Positions 1-8,022 of a DNA stretch of 64,000 bases are shown one piece after another (the stretch's first letter is position 1; each line of letters starts with the position of its first letter). Under the pieces are notes generated by a model, which saw only the letters and a list, made by a program, of their open reading frames with translations, did not search any database and was not told the DNA's origin. Made by a program: the position numbers and the translations under genes. Origin of the DNA: Devosia sp. MC521 (GTDB lineage: Bacteria; Pseudomonadota; Alphaproteobacteria; Rhizobiales; Devosiaceae); contig NZ_CP059902.1 of assembly GCF_014127105.1 (NCBI RefSeq), positions 3,656,501 through 3,720,500 on the forward strand, given 5' to 3'.

Positions 1-124
1 CAGGAACCTTCCGTCGGTAAATTTAGCAACCGATAACGATGTACCCACGTTTCTTCCATCAAGGGCTTGAACGATACACGCACGTGCCTTCAATTAGGCG
101 CGTTTTGATAAGGAGCATTACTTA

Positions 125-508
125 ATGATGCTGAAGACCATTATTGCCGCCGCTTCGTTTGCAGCTTTGTTTGCTGCGCCAGCCTTTGCTCAGGACGCTT
201 CGCCGAACGGGACCTGGGTTGATAAGTGGGGCACGAGCTTCACATTCAAGCTTTGCGGTAGTGGCACCGACCTGTGCGGTACGCTGAACGATATTCAGGG
301 CGACTCGCGTACCCCTGAAAACCTGAAGTTCGTGAATCAGCAGGTTGTGCAGGGCAAGCAGACTGGCCCGAACAAGTGGGAAGGCAATATCTCGCTCAAC
401 GGTGGTGGTGCAAAGGCCATTGTTGAACTTAAGAATGCCACCACTATCAAGCTCACCGGCTGTAAGGGCGGCATCTTCTGCTCCAGCATCGATTACATCA
501 AACAGTAA
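125..508 (+). CDS. Small exported DUF2147 family protein
   Basis: This 127-residue protein has a clear Sec signal peptide, with a hydrophobic run at residues 5-20 and an Ala-Phe-Ala cleavage site before QDASP, so it is predicted to be periplasmic. The mature part follows the DUF2147 pattern: an early GTW, then a paired cysteine stretch (LCGSGTDLCGTL), and near the end TGC with a second cysteine in GGIFCSS. The four cysteines could form two disulfides. The start at 125 is preceded by AGGAG at 111-115; the ATG at 128 is an alternative. The family has no established biochemical role that I can state. It appears to be a single-gene unit ending in a strong terminator. Confidence 0.85.
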   Translation: MMLKTIIAAASFAALFAAPAFAQDASPNGTWVDKWGTSFTFKLCGSGTDLCGTLNDIQGDSRTPENLKFVNQQVVQGKQTGPNKWEGNISLNGGGAKAIVELKNATTIKLTGCKGGIFCSSIDYIKQ

Positions 509-524
509 TCGATAGATGAATTTG

Positions 525-554
525 AAAAGCCCCGGGAGACCGGGGCTTTTTTGT
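525..554. terminator. Bidirectional Rho-independent terminator
   Basis: An 11-bp perfect stem (525-535 pairing with 540-550) has a GAGA loop and is flanked by A and T runs on both sides. It lies between the convergent DUF2147 gene and the minus-strand isomerase gene and can serve both. Confidence 0.9.
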
Positions 555-1379
555 TTAGCAGACAGTAGCAACGCGTTCCTTGATCACCTGAAGCACTTCG
601 TCACCGTCGCGCTTCCACCAATTGTTTTGGCTGAAAATCTCCACCTCTTGCGGGCCGGAGAAACCTGCGTCCTCGATCATTTTGCGGATGCCGGGAAGGT
701 CGATAACCCCATCGCCCATCATGCCGCGATCGAGCAAAAAGTCCGAGGTTGGATTGAGCCAATCGCAAATATGATGCGCGAAAATACGCTTCATCCGCCC
801 TGCCCGCGCAATGGCTTTGGCCAAATTGGGGTCCCACCAGACGTGATAAACGTCGATTGCGACGCCAACCGTTTCGCCCAGCTGTTCGCAAATATCGAGC
901 GCTTGGTCGATGGTGTTCACGCAGGCGCGGTCCGCGGCATACATAGGGTGCAGCGGCTCGATAGCGATCTTCACATTGGACGCTTTGGCGTGTGGCAGGA
1001 TTGCGGCAATGCCGTCGGACACCTGCTTGCGGGCTTCAACGATATTGCGGCTGCCCTGCGGAATGCCACCGACAACTAACACAAGACAGTCTGCATTAAG
1101 CGCCGCGGCTTCGTCGATAGCGCGCAGATTGTCTTCAATATTGGCCTTTAGCCCTTCTGTGGTGAGGGCTGGGAACATGCCGCCACGGCAGACGCCCGTC
1201 ACTTGCAGCTTGTTGTCTCGAACGATCCGCGCGGCTTCTTTGAGGCCAATGGCCTGGATTTGATCGCGCCACGGCGAGATGGCGGTAATTCCAGCCCGCA
1301 AGCACCCGTCGACAGCTTCGGCAAAGCCCCACTGCTGGCGCGTCGTGGCAAAATTGAGGGAGATGCCACGGTCGGTCAT
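555..1379 (-). CDS. Sugar phosphate isomerase/epimerase family protein (TIM barrel)
   Basis: This 274-residue protein belongs to the xylose isomerase-like TIM barrel (AP endonuclease 2) superfamily. The expected divalent-metal ligands can be picked out: Glu141 (IAIEPLHP), Asp176 (VAIDVYHVWWDP), His202 or His203 (FAHHICDW) and Glu247 (EVEIFSQ). Such enzymes isomerise or epimerise keto-sugars or act on 3-keto-glycosides; the substrate here is unknown. Its ATG overlaps the stop of the upstream DUF993 gene by 4 bp (ATGA), so the two are translationally coupled. It is the last gene of a three-gene catabolic operon with the DUF993 protein and a Gfo/Idh/MocA oxidoreductase. Confidence 0.85.
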   Translation of the reverse strand: MTDRGISLNFATTRQQWGFAEAVDGCLRAGITAISPWRDQIQAIGLKEAARIVRDNKLQVTGVCRGGMFPALTTEGLKANIEDNLRAIDEAAALNADCLVLVVGGIPQGSRNIVEARKQVSDGIAAILPHAKASNVKIAIEPLHPMYAADRACVNTIDQALDICEQLGETVGVAIDVYHVWWDPNLAKAIARAGRMKRIFAHHICDWLNPTSDFLLDRGMMGDGVIDLPGIRKMIEDAGFSGPQEVEIFSQNNWWKRDGDEVLQVIKERVATVC

Positions 1380-2545
1380 GCTGAAACTCCATTGACGGCG
1401 AGGAAGGCCTTCATGCGGCTCGTGGCGAGTTCTGGGTCGGCCAGCACGCGGGCCTTATCGGCAAGGCGGAACAGCTCGGCAAAGTGCTGGACGGAGCGGG
1501 TCGACTGCTGCCCGCCGACCATCTGAAAATGATCCTGCAATCCGTTGAGATAGGCGAGGAAGACGACGCCGGTTTTGTAAAAGCGGGTGGGCGCTGCAAA
1601 GATGTGACGGCTCAGCGGAACCGTTGGCTCCAAAATGTCGAAAAACTCATTGGTATTGCCACGGCCCAAGGCCGCGAGACCGGCTGATGCTGCGGGCGCA
1701 ATGGCGTCAAAGATACCAAGCAGGGCGTGCGAAAAACCTTGGTCGTCGCCAGCGATCAACTCGGCATAATTGAAATCGTCGCCCGTATACATTTTGACCT
1801 GGCTCGGCAGGCGGCGGCGCATGTCGATCTCTTTTTCTGCCGAGAGCAGAGAGATTTTGATGCCGTCGACCTTGTCGGCGTGAGCGGCGATCACATCGAG
1901 GCACACGTCCATGGCTTCGTCATGCGTACCCTTGCCCCAATAGCCGAGCAAAGCTGGATCAAACATTTCGCCCAGCCAATGCATGATCACCGGTTGCTTC
2001 ACCTGGCTCAGGACATGGCCATAAACGCGGGCATAATCGTCTGGCGACTTGGCTGCCGCCGCGAGCGCGCGGCTGGCCATGAGGATGACGCGACCACCCT
2101 GCCCTTCAACGAAATCAACCTGTTCGTCATAGGCGCGCAGAATATCGTCAATGGTGACGTCCGGGCCGGGCGCGAGATGGTCGGTGCCGGCGCCATAGGC
2201 GATGAGACTGTCGGAGCGACTGCGGGCTTCCACCTGCGAGCGGCGGATCAGCTCCTGCGCTTCGGTCCAGGTGAGGCCCATGCCGCGCTGGGCAGTGTCC
2301 ATGGCCTCGGCAACGCCAAGCCCGAGGTCCCACATGCGATGGCGGAATTTGAGCGTCGTGTCCCAATCAATTGCGGGAGTCAACCAAGGGTCGACACTCG
2401 CCAGCGGATCGGCCACGACATGTGCTGCCGAATAGGCGATGCGCGGAAAGTCGCTGGCTTTGAATTTGACGAAGGGGATCGGATCGCCCTTGAGTACATA
2501 GGGCGTAATCGAACGATCAGCATTGGGTAGGTTTAACTGCGGCAT
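1376..2545 (-). CDS. DUF993 family protein (dihydrodipicolinate synthase-like)
   Basis: This 389-residue protein matches the DUF993 family as I recall it. The family is often annotated as dihydrodipicolinate synthase-like and predicted to be a TIM-barrel aldolase or lyase. Recognisable parts are the N-terminal stretch with DWDTTLKFR, GMGLTW and the mid-protein MHWLGEMFDP. I chose the ATG at 2545 because an AGGAG lies about 6 bases before it; the ORF extends eight codons further upstream without a better ribosome site. It lies between the oxidoreductase and the isomerase in one operon, and this trio recurs in Hyphomicrobiales, which suggests successive steps on a sugar-like compound. No biochemical activity can be read from the sequence. 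Confidence 0.8.
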   Translation of the reverse strand: MPQLNLPNADRSITPYVLKGDPIPFVKFKASDFPRIAYSAAHVVADPLASVDPWLTPAIDWDTTLKFRHRMWDLGLGVAEAMDTAQRGMGLTWTEAQELIRRSQVEARSRSDSLIAYGAGTDHLAPGPDVTIDDILRAYDEQVDFVEGQGGRVILMASRALAAAAKSPDDYARVYGHVLSQVKQPVIMHWLGEMFDPALLGYWGKGTHDEAMDVCLDVIAAHADKVDGIKISLLSAEKEIDMRRRLPSQVKMYTGDDFNYAELIAGDDQGFSHALLGIFDAIAPAASAGLAALGRGNTNEFFDILEPTVPLSRHIFAAPTRFYKTGVVFLAYLNGLQDHFQMVGGQQSTRSVQHFAELFRLADKARVLADPELATSRMKAFLAVNGVSA

Positions 2546-2579
2546 CGGCATCTCCTCAAGCCTTTGCAAACGCCCACCG

Positions 2580-2604
2580 CCGCCTCAAAACACGTTCGAG
2601 GCGG
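2580..2604. repeat. Intercistronic hairpin between oxidoreductase and DUF993 genes
   Basis: A perfect 7-bp inverted repeat (2580-2586 with 2598-2604) with an 11-nt loop lies in the 80-bp gap of the minus-strand operon. It has no T run, so it more likely acts as an mRNA processing or stabilising stem than as a terminator. Confidence 0.5.
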
Positions 2605-2625
2605 CGCCGGGAGGGTTGAGCGAAA

Positions 2626-3780
2626 TTAGAATTCCAGCTTTGGCACATCGAGCCAGCGGCGCTCGGCCCAGCTCTTGAGGCCCAGTTCGGCCAGCTGCAC
2701 GCCCTTGGCACCAGCTTCGAGGCCATATTCCCAAGGCGCGTCCTCGGCGACATGGCGCAGGAACATTTCCCACTGCGCCTTAAAGCCGTTGTCGGCTGGC
2801 CAGTTGTCCGGAACTTCTTCCCAATCGTTGAAGAAATTCATGGTCTGGGGCTGGTCAGGGTTCCACACCGGCTTTGGCGTGTTGACGCGATGCTGGGTCC
2901 AGCACTTGTGGAGGCCAGCAACGGCGGAACCGTGAGTACCATCGACGTGGAAGGTCACGAGATCGTCGCGACGGACGCGCGTCGTCCAGCTCGAATTGAT
3001 CTGGGCAATGATGCCGCCTTCGAGCTCAAAGGTTGCGTAAGCTGCGTCGTCGGTATCGCAGTTGAAAGTATTGCCCTGCTCGTCGACGCGCTTTGGAATA
3101 TGGGTCGCACCCAGGCAGGAGACGGCCTTCACTTCACCGAAGAGATTGTCCATCACATAGCGCCAGTGGCACAGCATATCGAGGATGATGCCGCCACCGT
3201 CGTTCTTGCGATAGTTCCAGCTTGGGCGCTGCGCCTTCTGCCAGTCGCCTTCAAACACCCAATAGCCGAACTCGCCACGCACCGAGAGAATGTCGCCGAA
3301 GAAACCGCTGTCGCGGAGCATTTTAAGCTTCATCAGGCCGGGGAGGAACAGCTTGTCCTGCACCACGCCGTGCTTGAGGCCAGAGGCGCGGGCGGTTTTG
3401 GCCAGGTTGACCGCGACTTCGAGATCGTCCGAGGTCGGCTTTTCGCAATAGACATGCTTACCAGCGGCAAGTGCCTGTTCGATCAGGCCTGCGCGCATCA
3501 GCGTCGTGCCAGCATCGAAGAAAATCTCGTCGTCCTTATTGGCCAGTGCGGCCTCAAGATCGTCGCTCCAGCGGGCGATATTGTGCTTCTTCGCCAGCGC
3601 TTCGATCTTGTCGCGATTACGACCAACGATGATCGGATCGACAACGAGGCGGTCGCCATTGGCAAGGCTGATGCCGCCTTGATCCCGTATGGCCAGAATA
3701 GAGCGCACCAGATGCTGGTTATAGCCCATGCGCCCCGTGACGCCGTGCATGATAATGCCTACCCGCCGAACCGCCATCAA
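2626..3780 (-). CDS. Gfo/Idh/MocA family NAD(P)-dependent oxidoreductase
   Basis: This 384-residue protein has the two-domain Gfo/Idh/MocA layout: an N-terminal Rossmann fold with a modified glycine motif (GIIMHGVTGRMGYNQH, residues 8-23), then the family hallmark Glu113-Lys114-Pro115 in YCEKPTSD, whose lysine is normally catalytic, and a C-terminal alpha/beta domain. Members oxidise or reduce sugars, inositols or their derivatives. It is the first gene of the minus-strand operon. GAGGAGG lies about five bases before the first of two adjacent ATGs, a very strong ribosome site. A palindrome 20-40 bp upstream is a likely operator. The substrate is not determinable. Confidence 0.88.
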   Translation of the reverse strand: MMAVRRVGIIMHGVTGRMGYNQHLVRSILAIRDQGGISLANGDRLVVDPIIVGRNRDKIEALAKKHNIARWSDDLEAALANKDDEIFFDAGTTLMRAGLIEQALAAGKHVYCEKPTSDDLEVAVNLAKTARASGLKHGVVQDKLFLPGLMKLKMLRDSGFFGDILSVRGEFGYWVFEGDWQKAQRPSWNYRKNDGGGIILDMLCHWRYVMDNLFGEVKAVSCLGATHIPKRVDEQGNTFNCDTDDAAYATFELEGGIIAQINSSWTTRVRRDDLVTFHVDGTHGSAVAGLHKCWTQHRVNTPKPVWNPDQPQTMNFFNDWEEVPDNWPADNGFKAQWEMFLRHVAEDAPWEYGLEAGAKGVQLAELGLKSWAERRWLDVPKLEF

Positions 3781-3802
3781 AACCTCCTCAGGATCGCGCT
3801 GT

Positions 3803-3818
3803 GTAACTGTGTAGTTAC
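3803..3818. promoter_or_regulatory. Operator-like palindrome upstream of the catabolic operon
   Basis: GTAACT-GTGT-AGTTAC is a perfect inverted repeat with 6-bp arms and a 4-bp spacer, 23-38 bp upstream of the oxidoreductase start. It is of the size used by GntR or TetR dimers. The half-site GTTACTT (3814-3820) recurs at 4738-4744 upstream of the divergent tctC gene, which fits one regulator serving both operons. The TetR encoded at 7970-8662 is the nearest candidate. Confidence 0.45.
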
Positions 3819-3875
3819 TTAGGCGAGGAGAATGACGGCCGTCAAGCGGGTTTGCGTAGGCATAAAGTGGTGAGG

Positions 3876-4616
3876 TTAGAGCCCCACCACCATTTTTACG
3901 CCCATCAGACCGAGAAAGATCAGGATCATTCGGTCAAAGGCCTTACGACTCAGTTTCCCAGCAACGCGCTGTCCGAGGGGCATAAAGATGGCGATCGGGA
4001 TCAGCGCCAGAAGCGCTTCTAGCATCCAATCTGGCTTCATAATGCCGGAGATGAATAGCGCGGGGAGGTGGATAAACCCGAGGAGTAGGAACATGGCCGA
4101 GACGGCATAAACATGCACGCGCCGGTCCAACCCCATGGCATGGATAAAGGTCACGCCAACGGGTGCCGAAATGCCGGTTGCGCCTTGCAATATGCCCGTG
4201 CCAACGCCGGTGAAGGGTGCCAGTTTTTGCGCCACAGTGGGGGCAATGGAGAAGTGCGGGTTCTTAATTTTGAGAACAAAATAGACCAGCAGCACAATGC
4301 CAAGGCTGAAGATCAAATAGCGCTCTGGAAGATTGCCCAAGAGCCATGTGCCGAAGCCAACGCCGACGGCGCAGGTCACCAAAAACATCGGCATAAACTG
4401 CAAGCGCACGTCCTTGGCGCCATCACGAAATTGCCAGACCTGAGCAATATTGGTGACGATCTGCACCACGGCCATAATGCCCACAGCATGTTGCAAACCA
4501 AAGGCCGAGGTCAAAACCGGCAGTGCGATCAGGGGCAGCCCCATGCCTGTTGCGCCCTTCACAAAAGCGCCCGCTGCCAAAGCTAAGCCCAAGATGGCCA
4601 AGCGTTCCAATTCCAT
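3876..4616 (-). CDS. TauE/SafE family membrane permease
   Basis: This 246-residue protein has about eight hydrophobic segments and the two related halves typical of TauE/SafE (DUF81) permeases. The first half opens with AAGAFVKGATGMGLPLIALP and the second repeats the theme with GILQGATGISAPVGVTF. Family members export or import small organic anions such as sulfoacetate, sulfite or organic acids. I prefer the ATG at 4616 (MELERLAIL) because the first membrane segment follows directly; the ORF is open 14 codons further upstream, but neither start has a good ribosome site. It lies downstream of the divergent promoter region shared with the tripartite transporter. Its ligand is unknown. Confidence 0.82.
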   Translation of the reverse strand: MELERLAILGLALAAGAFVKGATGMGLPLIALPVLTSAFGLQHAVGIMAVVQIVTNIAQVWQFRDGAKDVRLQFMPMFLVTCAVGVGFGTWLLGNLPERYLIFSLGIVLLVYFVLKIKNPHFSIAPTVAQKLAPFTGVGTGILQGATGISAPVGVTFIHAMGLDRRVHVYAVSAMFLLLGFIHLPALFISGIMKPDWMLEALLALIPIAIFMPLGQRVAGKLSRKAFDRMILIFLGLMGVKMVVGL

Positions 4617-4710
4617 GATTGCCCCGAAGAGATGTGTTCGTCCGCGCCACCATACCAAGCCGGACTTTCGCCAAGCAATTACCGCATGGCGTGATCCTCT
4701 AAAAGGCCAG

Positions 4711-4755
4711 AGTAAGCGCTCACTAAATCACTGATCGGTTACTTCTGACTTGACA
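4711..4755. promoter_or_regulatory. Control region between tauE-like gene and tctC
   Basis: This stretch holds an imperfect palindrome centred on AGCGCT (4711-4724), the half-site GTTACTT (4738-4744) also present in the operator of the neighbouring catabolic operon, and a TTGACA hexamer (4750-4755) that could be a -35 element for tctC. No convincing -10 was found, so the promoter call is tentative. Confidence 0.3.
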
Positions 4756-4826
4756 CATAGTTTTTACGCACCCAATCTGCCCGGGTGAGCACCAGAATAC
4801 TGGGCTCCAACGGGAGGAGTTTTAGG

Positions 4827-5873
4827 ATGAAGCAGTCACTGCTGCGCGTTGTCCTCGCGTCGAGCACTGCTGTGTTCGCGCTGGGCGCAACTATGGCCAT
4901 CGGTCAGGAATGGAAGCCTGATCGTCCAATCAATCTCATCGTACCGTGGGGCGCTGGTGGGTCGACCGATCAGGTGACCCGTGTCACAGCGCCGATCCTT
5001 GCAGAAGCCCTTGGTGTTGAAGTCGTCGTCGTCAACCAACCAGGCGCATCCGGTGCCATTGGTACGCAGGAAGTGCTCAATGCTGAGCGCGATGGCTACA
5101 CCTGGACTGCCAATGCGATCGCCAACAACGCCACCTATTCGGTGACGGGGCTTTTGGAAAACACCAATATCGACGACTGGCACATCTATCTTTCCGTTGC
5201 CAACGTGCCGGTAGTCTCGGTGCCGATGGACAGCCAGTTCAAGGATTTCGGTGAACTTTTGGCGGCGTTCCAGTCGGACGCTGGTAGCGGCATTTCTGTT
5301 GCGACAGCCGGCATCACCTCATCTGGTGGCACCGCCATTGGCGCGCTTTCGGGTGCGGCGGGTGGCTTTGACTACAACATGATCACCTATGATGGGGGCG
5401 GCCCAGCTGCGATTGCAACAGCCGCTGGCGAAGCCATGGTCACGACCCAACTTGCCGTTGAGCAAACCGAACTGATCCGCGGTGGTCGTCTGAAAGCTCT
5501 GGCCGTGTTGTCCAACCAGCCGCTTGTGATTGAAGGCGCTGAGCCGATCCCACCGATCACAAACTGGCTTCCAGATATGGAGTTGGCGCCGGATTACTTC
5601 GGTATTTTCGTGCCAAAGGGCGTGCCGGCCGAGGTGGTAGCCACACTCGACAAGATTTGGGCTGAGAAGGTCTCAACATCTGAAGCGGTAAAAACCTACG
5701 CTGAAACCTTCGGTGCCGTTTTCGCTCCATCCTATGGCGAGGAAGCGCGCGCTCTGGCGATGCCGGTTGTGATTCTTGAGGCCTGCGATTCCGTTGGTCG
5801 CGGTGAAGCGGTCAACGATCCGTCCACCATTGGCATCGATTGCGAAACCCGCACTGAGATGGCCAAGAACTAA
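4827..5873 (+). CDS. Tripartite tricarboxylate transporter substrate-binding protein (TctC/Bug family)
   Basis: This 348-residue protein starts with a Sec signal peptide (about residues 1-26, ending near AIGQ) and then the Bug-family opening WKPDRPINLIVPWGAGGSTD, which normally contacts the carboxylate of the ligand. It is the periplasmic receptor that delivers an organic acid to the TctAB membrane pair. The start at 4827 is chosen because GGAGGAG precedes it at the right distance; the 14 codons upstream lack a signal-like sequence. It is the first gene of tctC-tctB-tctA, followed by a strong hairpin that may raise its expression over the membrane genes. The ligand cannot be predicted. Confidence 0.92.
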   Translation: MKQSLLRVVLASSTAVFALGATMAIGQEWKPDRPINLIVPWGAGGSTDQVTRVTAPILAEALGVEVVVVNQPGASGAIGTQEVLNAERDGYTWTANAIANNATYSVTGLLENTNIDDWHIYLSVANVPVVSVPMDSQFKDFGELLAAFQSDAGSGISVATAGITSSGGTAIGALSGAAGGFDYNMITYDGGGPAAIATAAGEAMVTTQLAVEQTELIRGGRLKALAVLSNQPLVIEGAEPIPPITNWLPDMELAPDYFGIFVPKGVPAEVVATLDKIWAEKVSTSEAVKTYAETFGAVFAPSYGEEARALAMPVVILEACDSVGRGEAVNDPSTIGIDCETRTEMAKN

Positions 5874-5883
5874 CACCAACCAA

Positions 5884-5917
5884 CCAACCGCTGGCTTTCG
5901 TGAAAGCTAGCGGTTGG
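5884..5917. repeat. Strong intercistronic hairpin between tctC and tctB
   Basis: A 16-bp stem with one G-T wobble (5884-5899 against 5902-5917) and a 2-base turn lies 10 bp after the tctC stop. It has no T run, so it is likely an mRNA-stabilising or partial attenuation element, as is common after binding-protein genes. Confidence 0.65.
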
Positions 5918-5958
5918 CTCGATGTTGGTGGGGCCGTACCAAACTTTAGGCACATAAA

Positions 5959-6483
5959 ATGACCCTCTCTGCTCAGCACGAGGATGCTGCGCGCATACGC
6001 GCCGATCTTATCACTGCGATTATTCTGATCGCACTCGGCCTTGCCGTTACGTATCTGTCTTGGACCATGGATCGGCTCGCCGTGCGCCGTATTCACCCAG
6101 CAACGATACCGGGTCTCGTGCCCTTCGTGCTCGGCGTTGCCCTGACCCTGTGTGGGTCCCTGCTCGCCTTTCGGTCATGGAAGCTCGATACCAAGGCTGG
6201 CGGGGTAGCTCTGCTGAACCTGCTGCTTTCGTGGCAAACTATTCGCGTTGTCACCGTGGCCGCTCTCGCCTTGGTCTACACATTGGGGCTCGTGGGCCGC
6301 ATGCCGTTCTGGCTGGCGTCGGCGCTCTTTGTGTTCGCCTTTATCGTCTTGTTTGAAACCGTACTGGCAGATCGGCCCGCCAACCTCGTGCGGACACTGA
6401 TCTGGGCACTGGTGGTCGCGCTCGTTGCAGGCGTGGGCGTCAACTATGTGTTCGGCCAGATTTTTCTGGTTCGGCTGCCTTAG
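5959..6483 (+). CDS. TctB family small membrane subunit
   Basis: This 174-residue membrane protein has four predicted hydrophobic segments (about residues 17-35, 50-68, 88-106 and 112-165 as a split pair). This matches the four-helix TctB subunit of tripartite tricarboxylate transporters. The charged stretch RRIHPATIPGLVP after the first helix fits the TctB pattern. It lies between tctC and tctA, and tctA starts 12 bp downstream. It probably assembles with TctA to form the sodium- or proton-coupled importer. There is no obvious Shine-Dalgarno sequence, so coupling or the preceding hairpin may set its level. Confidence 0.85.
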   Translation: MTLSAQHEDAARIRADLITAIILIALGLAVTYLSWTMDRLAVRRIHPATIPGLVPFVLGVALTLCGSLLAFRSWKLDTKAGGVALLNLLLSWQTIRVVTVAALALVYTLGLVGRMPFWLASALFVFAFIVLFETVLADRPANLVRTLIWALVVALVAGVGVNYVFGQIFLVRLP

Positions 6484-6495
6484 GAGACGGCTTCC

Positions 6496-8022
6496 ATGTT
6501 TGACGGACTTATTCTCCTCGGCCAGGGCGTGGCGCATTTCATAACCCCCTCCGGCCTTTTCAATGTGGCGTGGGCAACACTGCTCGGTCTGACCATCGGT
6601 ATTTTGCCCGGCCTTACGGCCACCATGGGCGTCGCGCTCTTGGTGACGCTCACCTATAAAATGGCGCCAGACCAGGCCATTCTCACCCTGATGTGCGTCT
6701 ATTTGGGCGCCATTTATGGGGGCAGCCGCACTGCCATTTTGCTCAATATTCCCGGCACACCGGCCAATGCGGCGGCGACGCTCGATGGTCACCCGCTCGC
6801 CAAGCAGGGCAAGGCAGGTCTTGCCATGGGTCTTGCGACGACCTCCTCAACTTTGGGAACCTTGGTCGGCATTTTCTTTCTCGCCATTATTGCTCCCGTG
6901 CTTTCCGAAGCGGCGCTGAAATTTGGCTCGTATGAGTTTTTCTGGCTCGCACTATTCGGCGTGGTTGTATCGGGTCAGATGACGGGCTCTGATACGCCGC
7001 TCAAGGGCTACATCGCCGGGATCATTGGCCTGTTGGTGGCCATGATCGGCATGGAAACGCTGCATGCGCATCAGCGCTTTACCTTTGGCATACCGGCGCT
7101 TGTTGGCGGCATTGATTTGATCCCGGCCATGGTTGGCGCATTTGGCTTGGCCGAAATTCTCTCCACCATGAAGCGCACGGCCATCGCCAATATCGCCCCG
7201 GTGAATGATCGTGTCGTGCCGACCTTCCGCGAGATTTTCCAATATTGGAAAACCATTATTCGCTCCGGCATCATTGGCACCTTTGTTGGTATCATCCCGG
7301 GTGTCGGTGAGGACGTTGGCGCCTGGAGTTCCTATGCAGCGGCCAAAAAGCTGTCCAAGAACCCCGAAGAGTTCGGCAAGGGCAGCCAAGAAGGGCTGAT
7401 CGCGGCAGAAACCGGCGATAATGCCGTGGTATCGGCCTCGATGATCCCGACACTTACTCTGGCCCTGCCCGGCTCTGCCGCTGCCGCCGTGCTCATCGCG
7501 GCGATGATGATCCACGGCATCCGCCCTGGCCCCATGCTGATGATCGAGAATGCGCCCTTCCTCTATCAGGTCGTGGGCATGCTGCTGTTGGCAACGCTCG
7601 CCAATCTGATCTTCGGCCTGTCGCTGACAAAGGTCTTCATTAAGGTCCTTTCGGTCCCACGCGAACGGCTCATGGCGGTCATCTATGTGCTCTGCGTTAT
7701 TGGCTCTTTTGCCATCACTCAGCGCATGTTCGACGTCTACGTCATGTTGGTCTTTGGCATTGTCGGCTTCTTCCTTCGGGAGATGAAATACCCAATGGCG
7801 CCACTGGTTTTGGGCATCGTGCTCGGCGATCTCTTAGACCTGAACCTGCGCCGCGGCTTGGCGCTTACCAATGGCGACCCAACGCCCTTCTTTACCCGGC
7901 CGATCAGCGCTGTTATCTGCCTGATCATTGTCTTCACCATTCTGATGTCCATTCCGGCGGTAAATCGACGTGTCCGATCCCTCTTCGCCCGCAATCGTGG
8001 AGCTGTCCCAGCCAAAAGCTGA
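6496..8022 (+). CDS. TctA family large permease subunit
   Basis: This 508-residue, very hydrophobic protein has around twelve membrane segments. It carries the two glycine-proline signatures of TctA permeases: GILPGLTATMGVALL near residue 36 and the related GIIPGVGEDVGAWSSY near residue 265, plus YGGSRTAILLNIPGTPANAA. It is the transport subunit that works with TctB and TctC to take up a carboxylate. The start at 6496 follows TAGGAG. Its last 53 bases overlap the start of the TetR gene in another frame, so transporter and regulator are probably co-transcribed. Confidence 0.93.
   Translation: MFDGLILLGQGVAHFITPSGLFNVAWATLLGLTIGILPGLTATMGVALLVTLTYKMAPDQAILTLMCVYLGAIYGGSRTAILLNIPGTPANAAATLDGHPLAKQGKAGLAMGLATTSSTLGTLVGIFFLAIIAPVLSEAALKFGSYEFFWLALFGVVVSGQMTGSDTPLKGYIAGIIGLLVAMIGMETLHAHQRFTFGIPALVGGIDLIPAMVGAFGLAEILSTMKRTAIANIAPVNDRVVPTFREIFQYWKTIIRSGIIGTFVGIIPGVGEDVGAWSSYAAAKKLSKNPEEFGKGSQEGLIAAETGDNAVVSASMIPTLTLALPGSAAAAVLIAAMMIHGIRPGPMLMIENAPFLYQVVGMLLLATLANLIFGLSLTKVFIKVLSVPRERLMAVIYVLCVIGSFAITQRMFDVYVMLVFGIVGFFLREMKYPMAPLVLGIVLGDLLDLNLRRGLALTNGDPTPFFTRPISAVICLIIVFTILMSIPAVNRRVRSLFARNRGAVPAKS

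Noticed and set aside
1..60. GGAAC at position 3 as the -35 of an EcfG general-stress promoter
   Set aside because: No CGTT-type -10 occurs 16-17 bp downstream.
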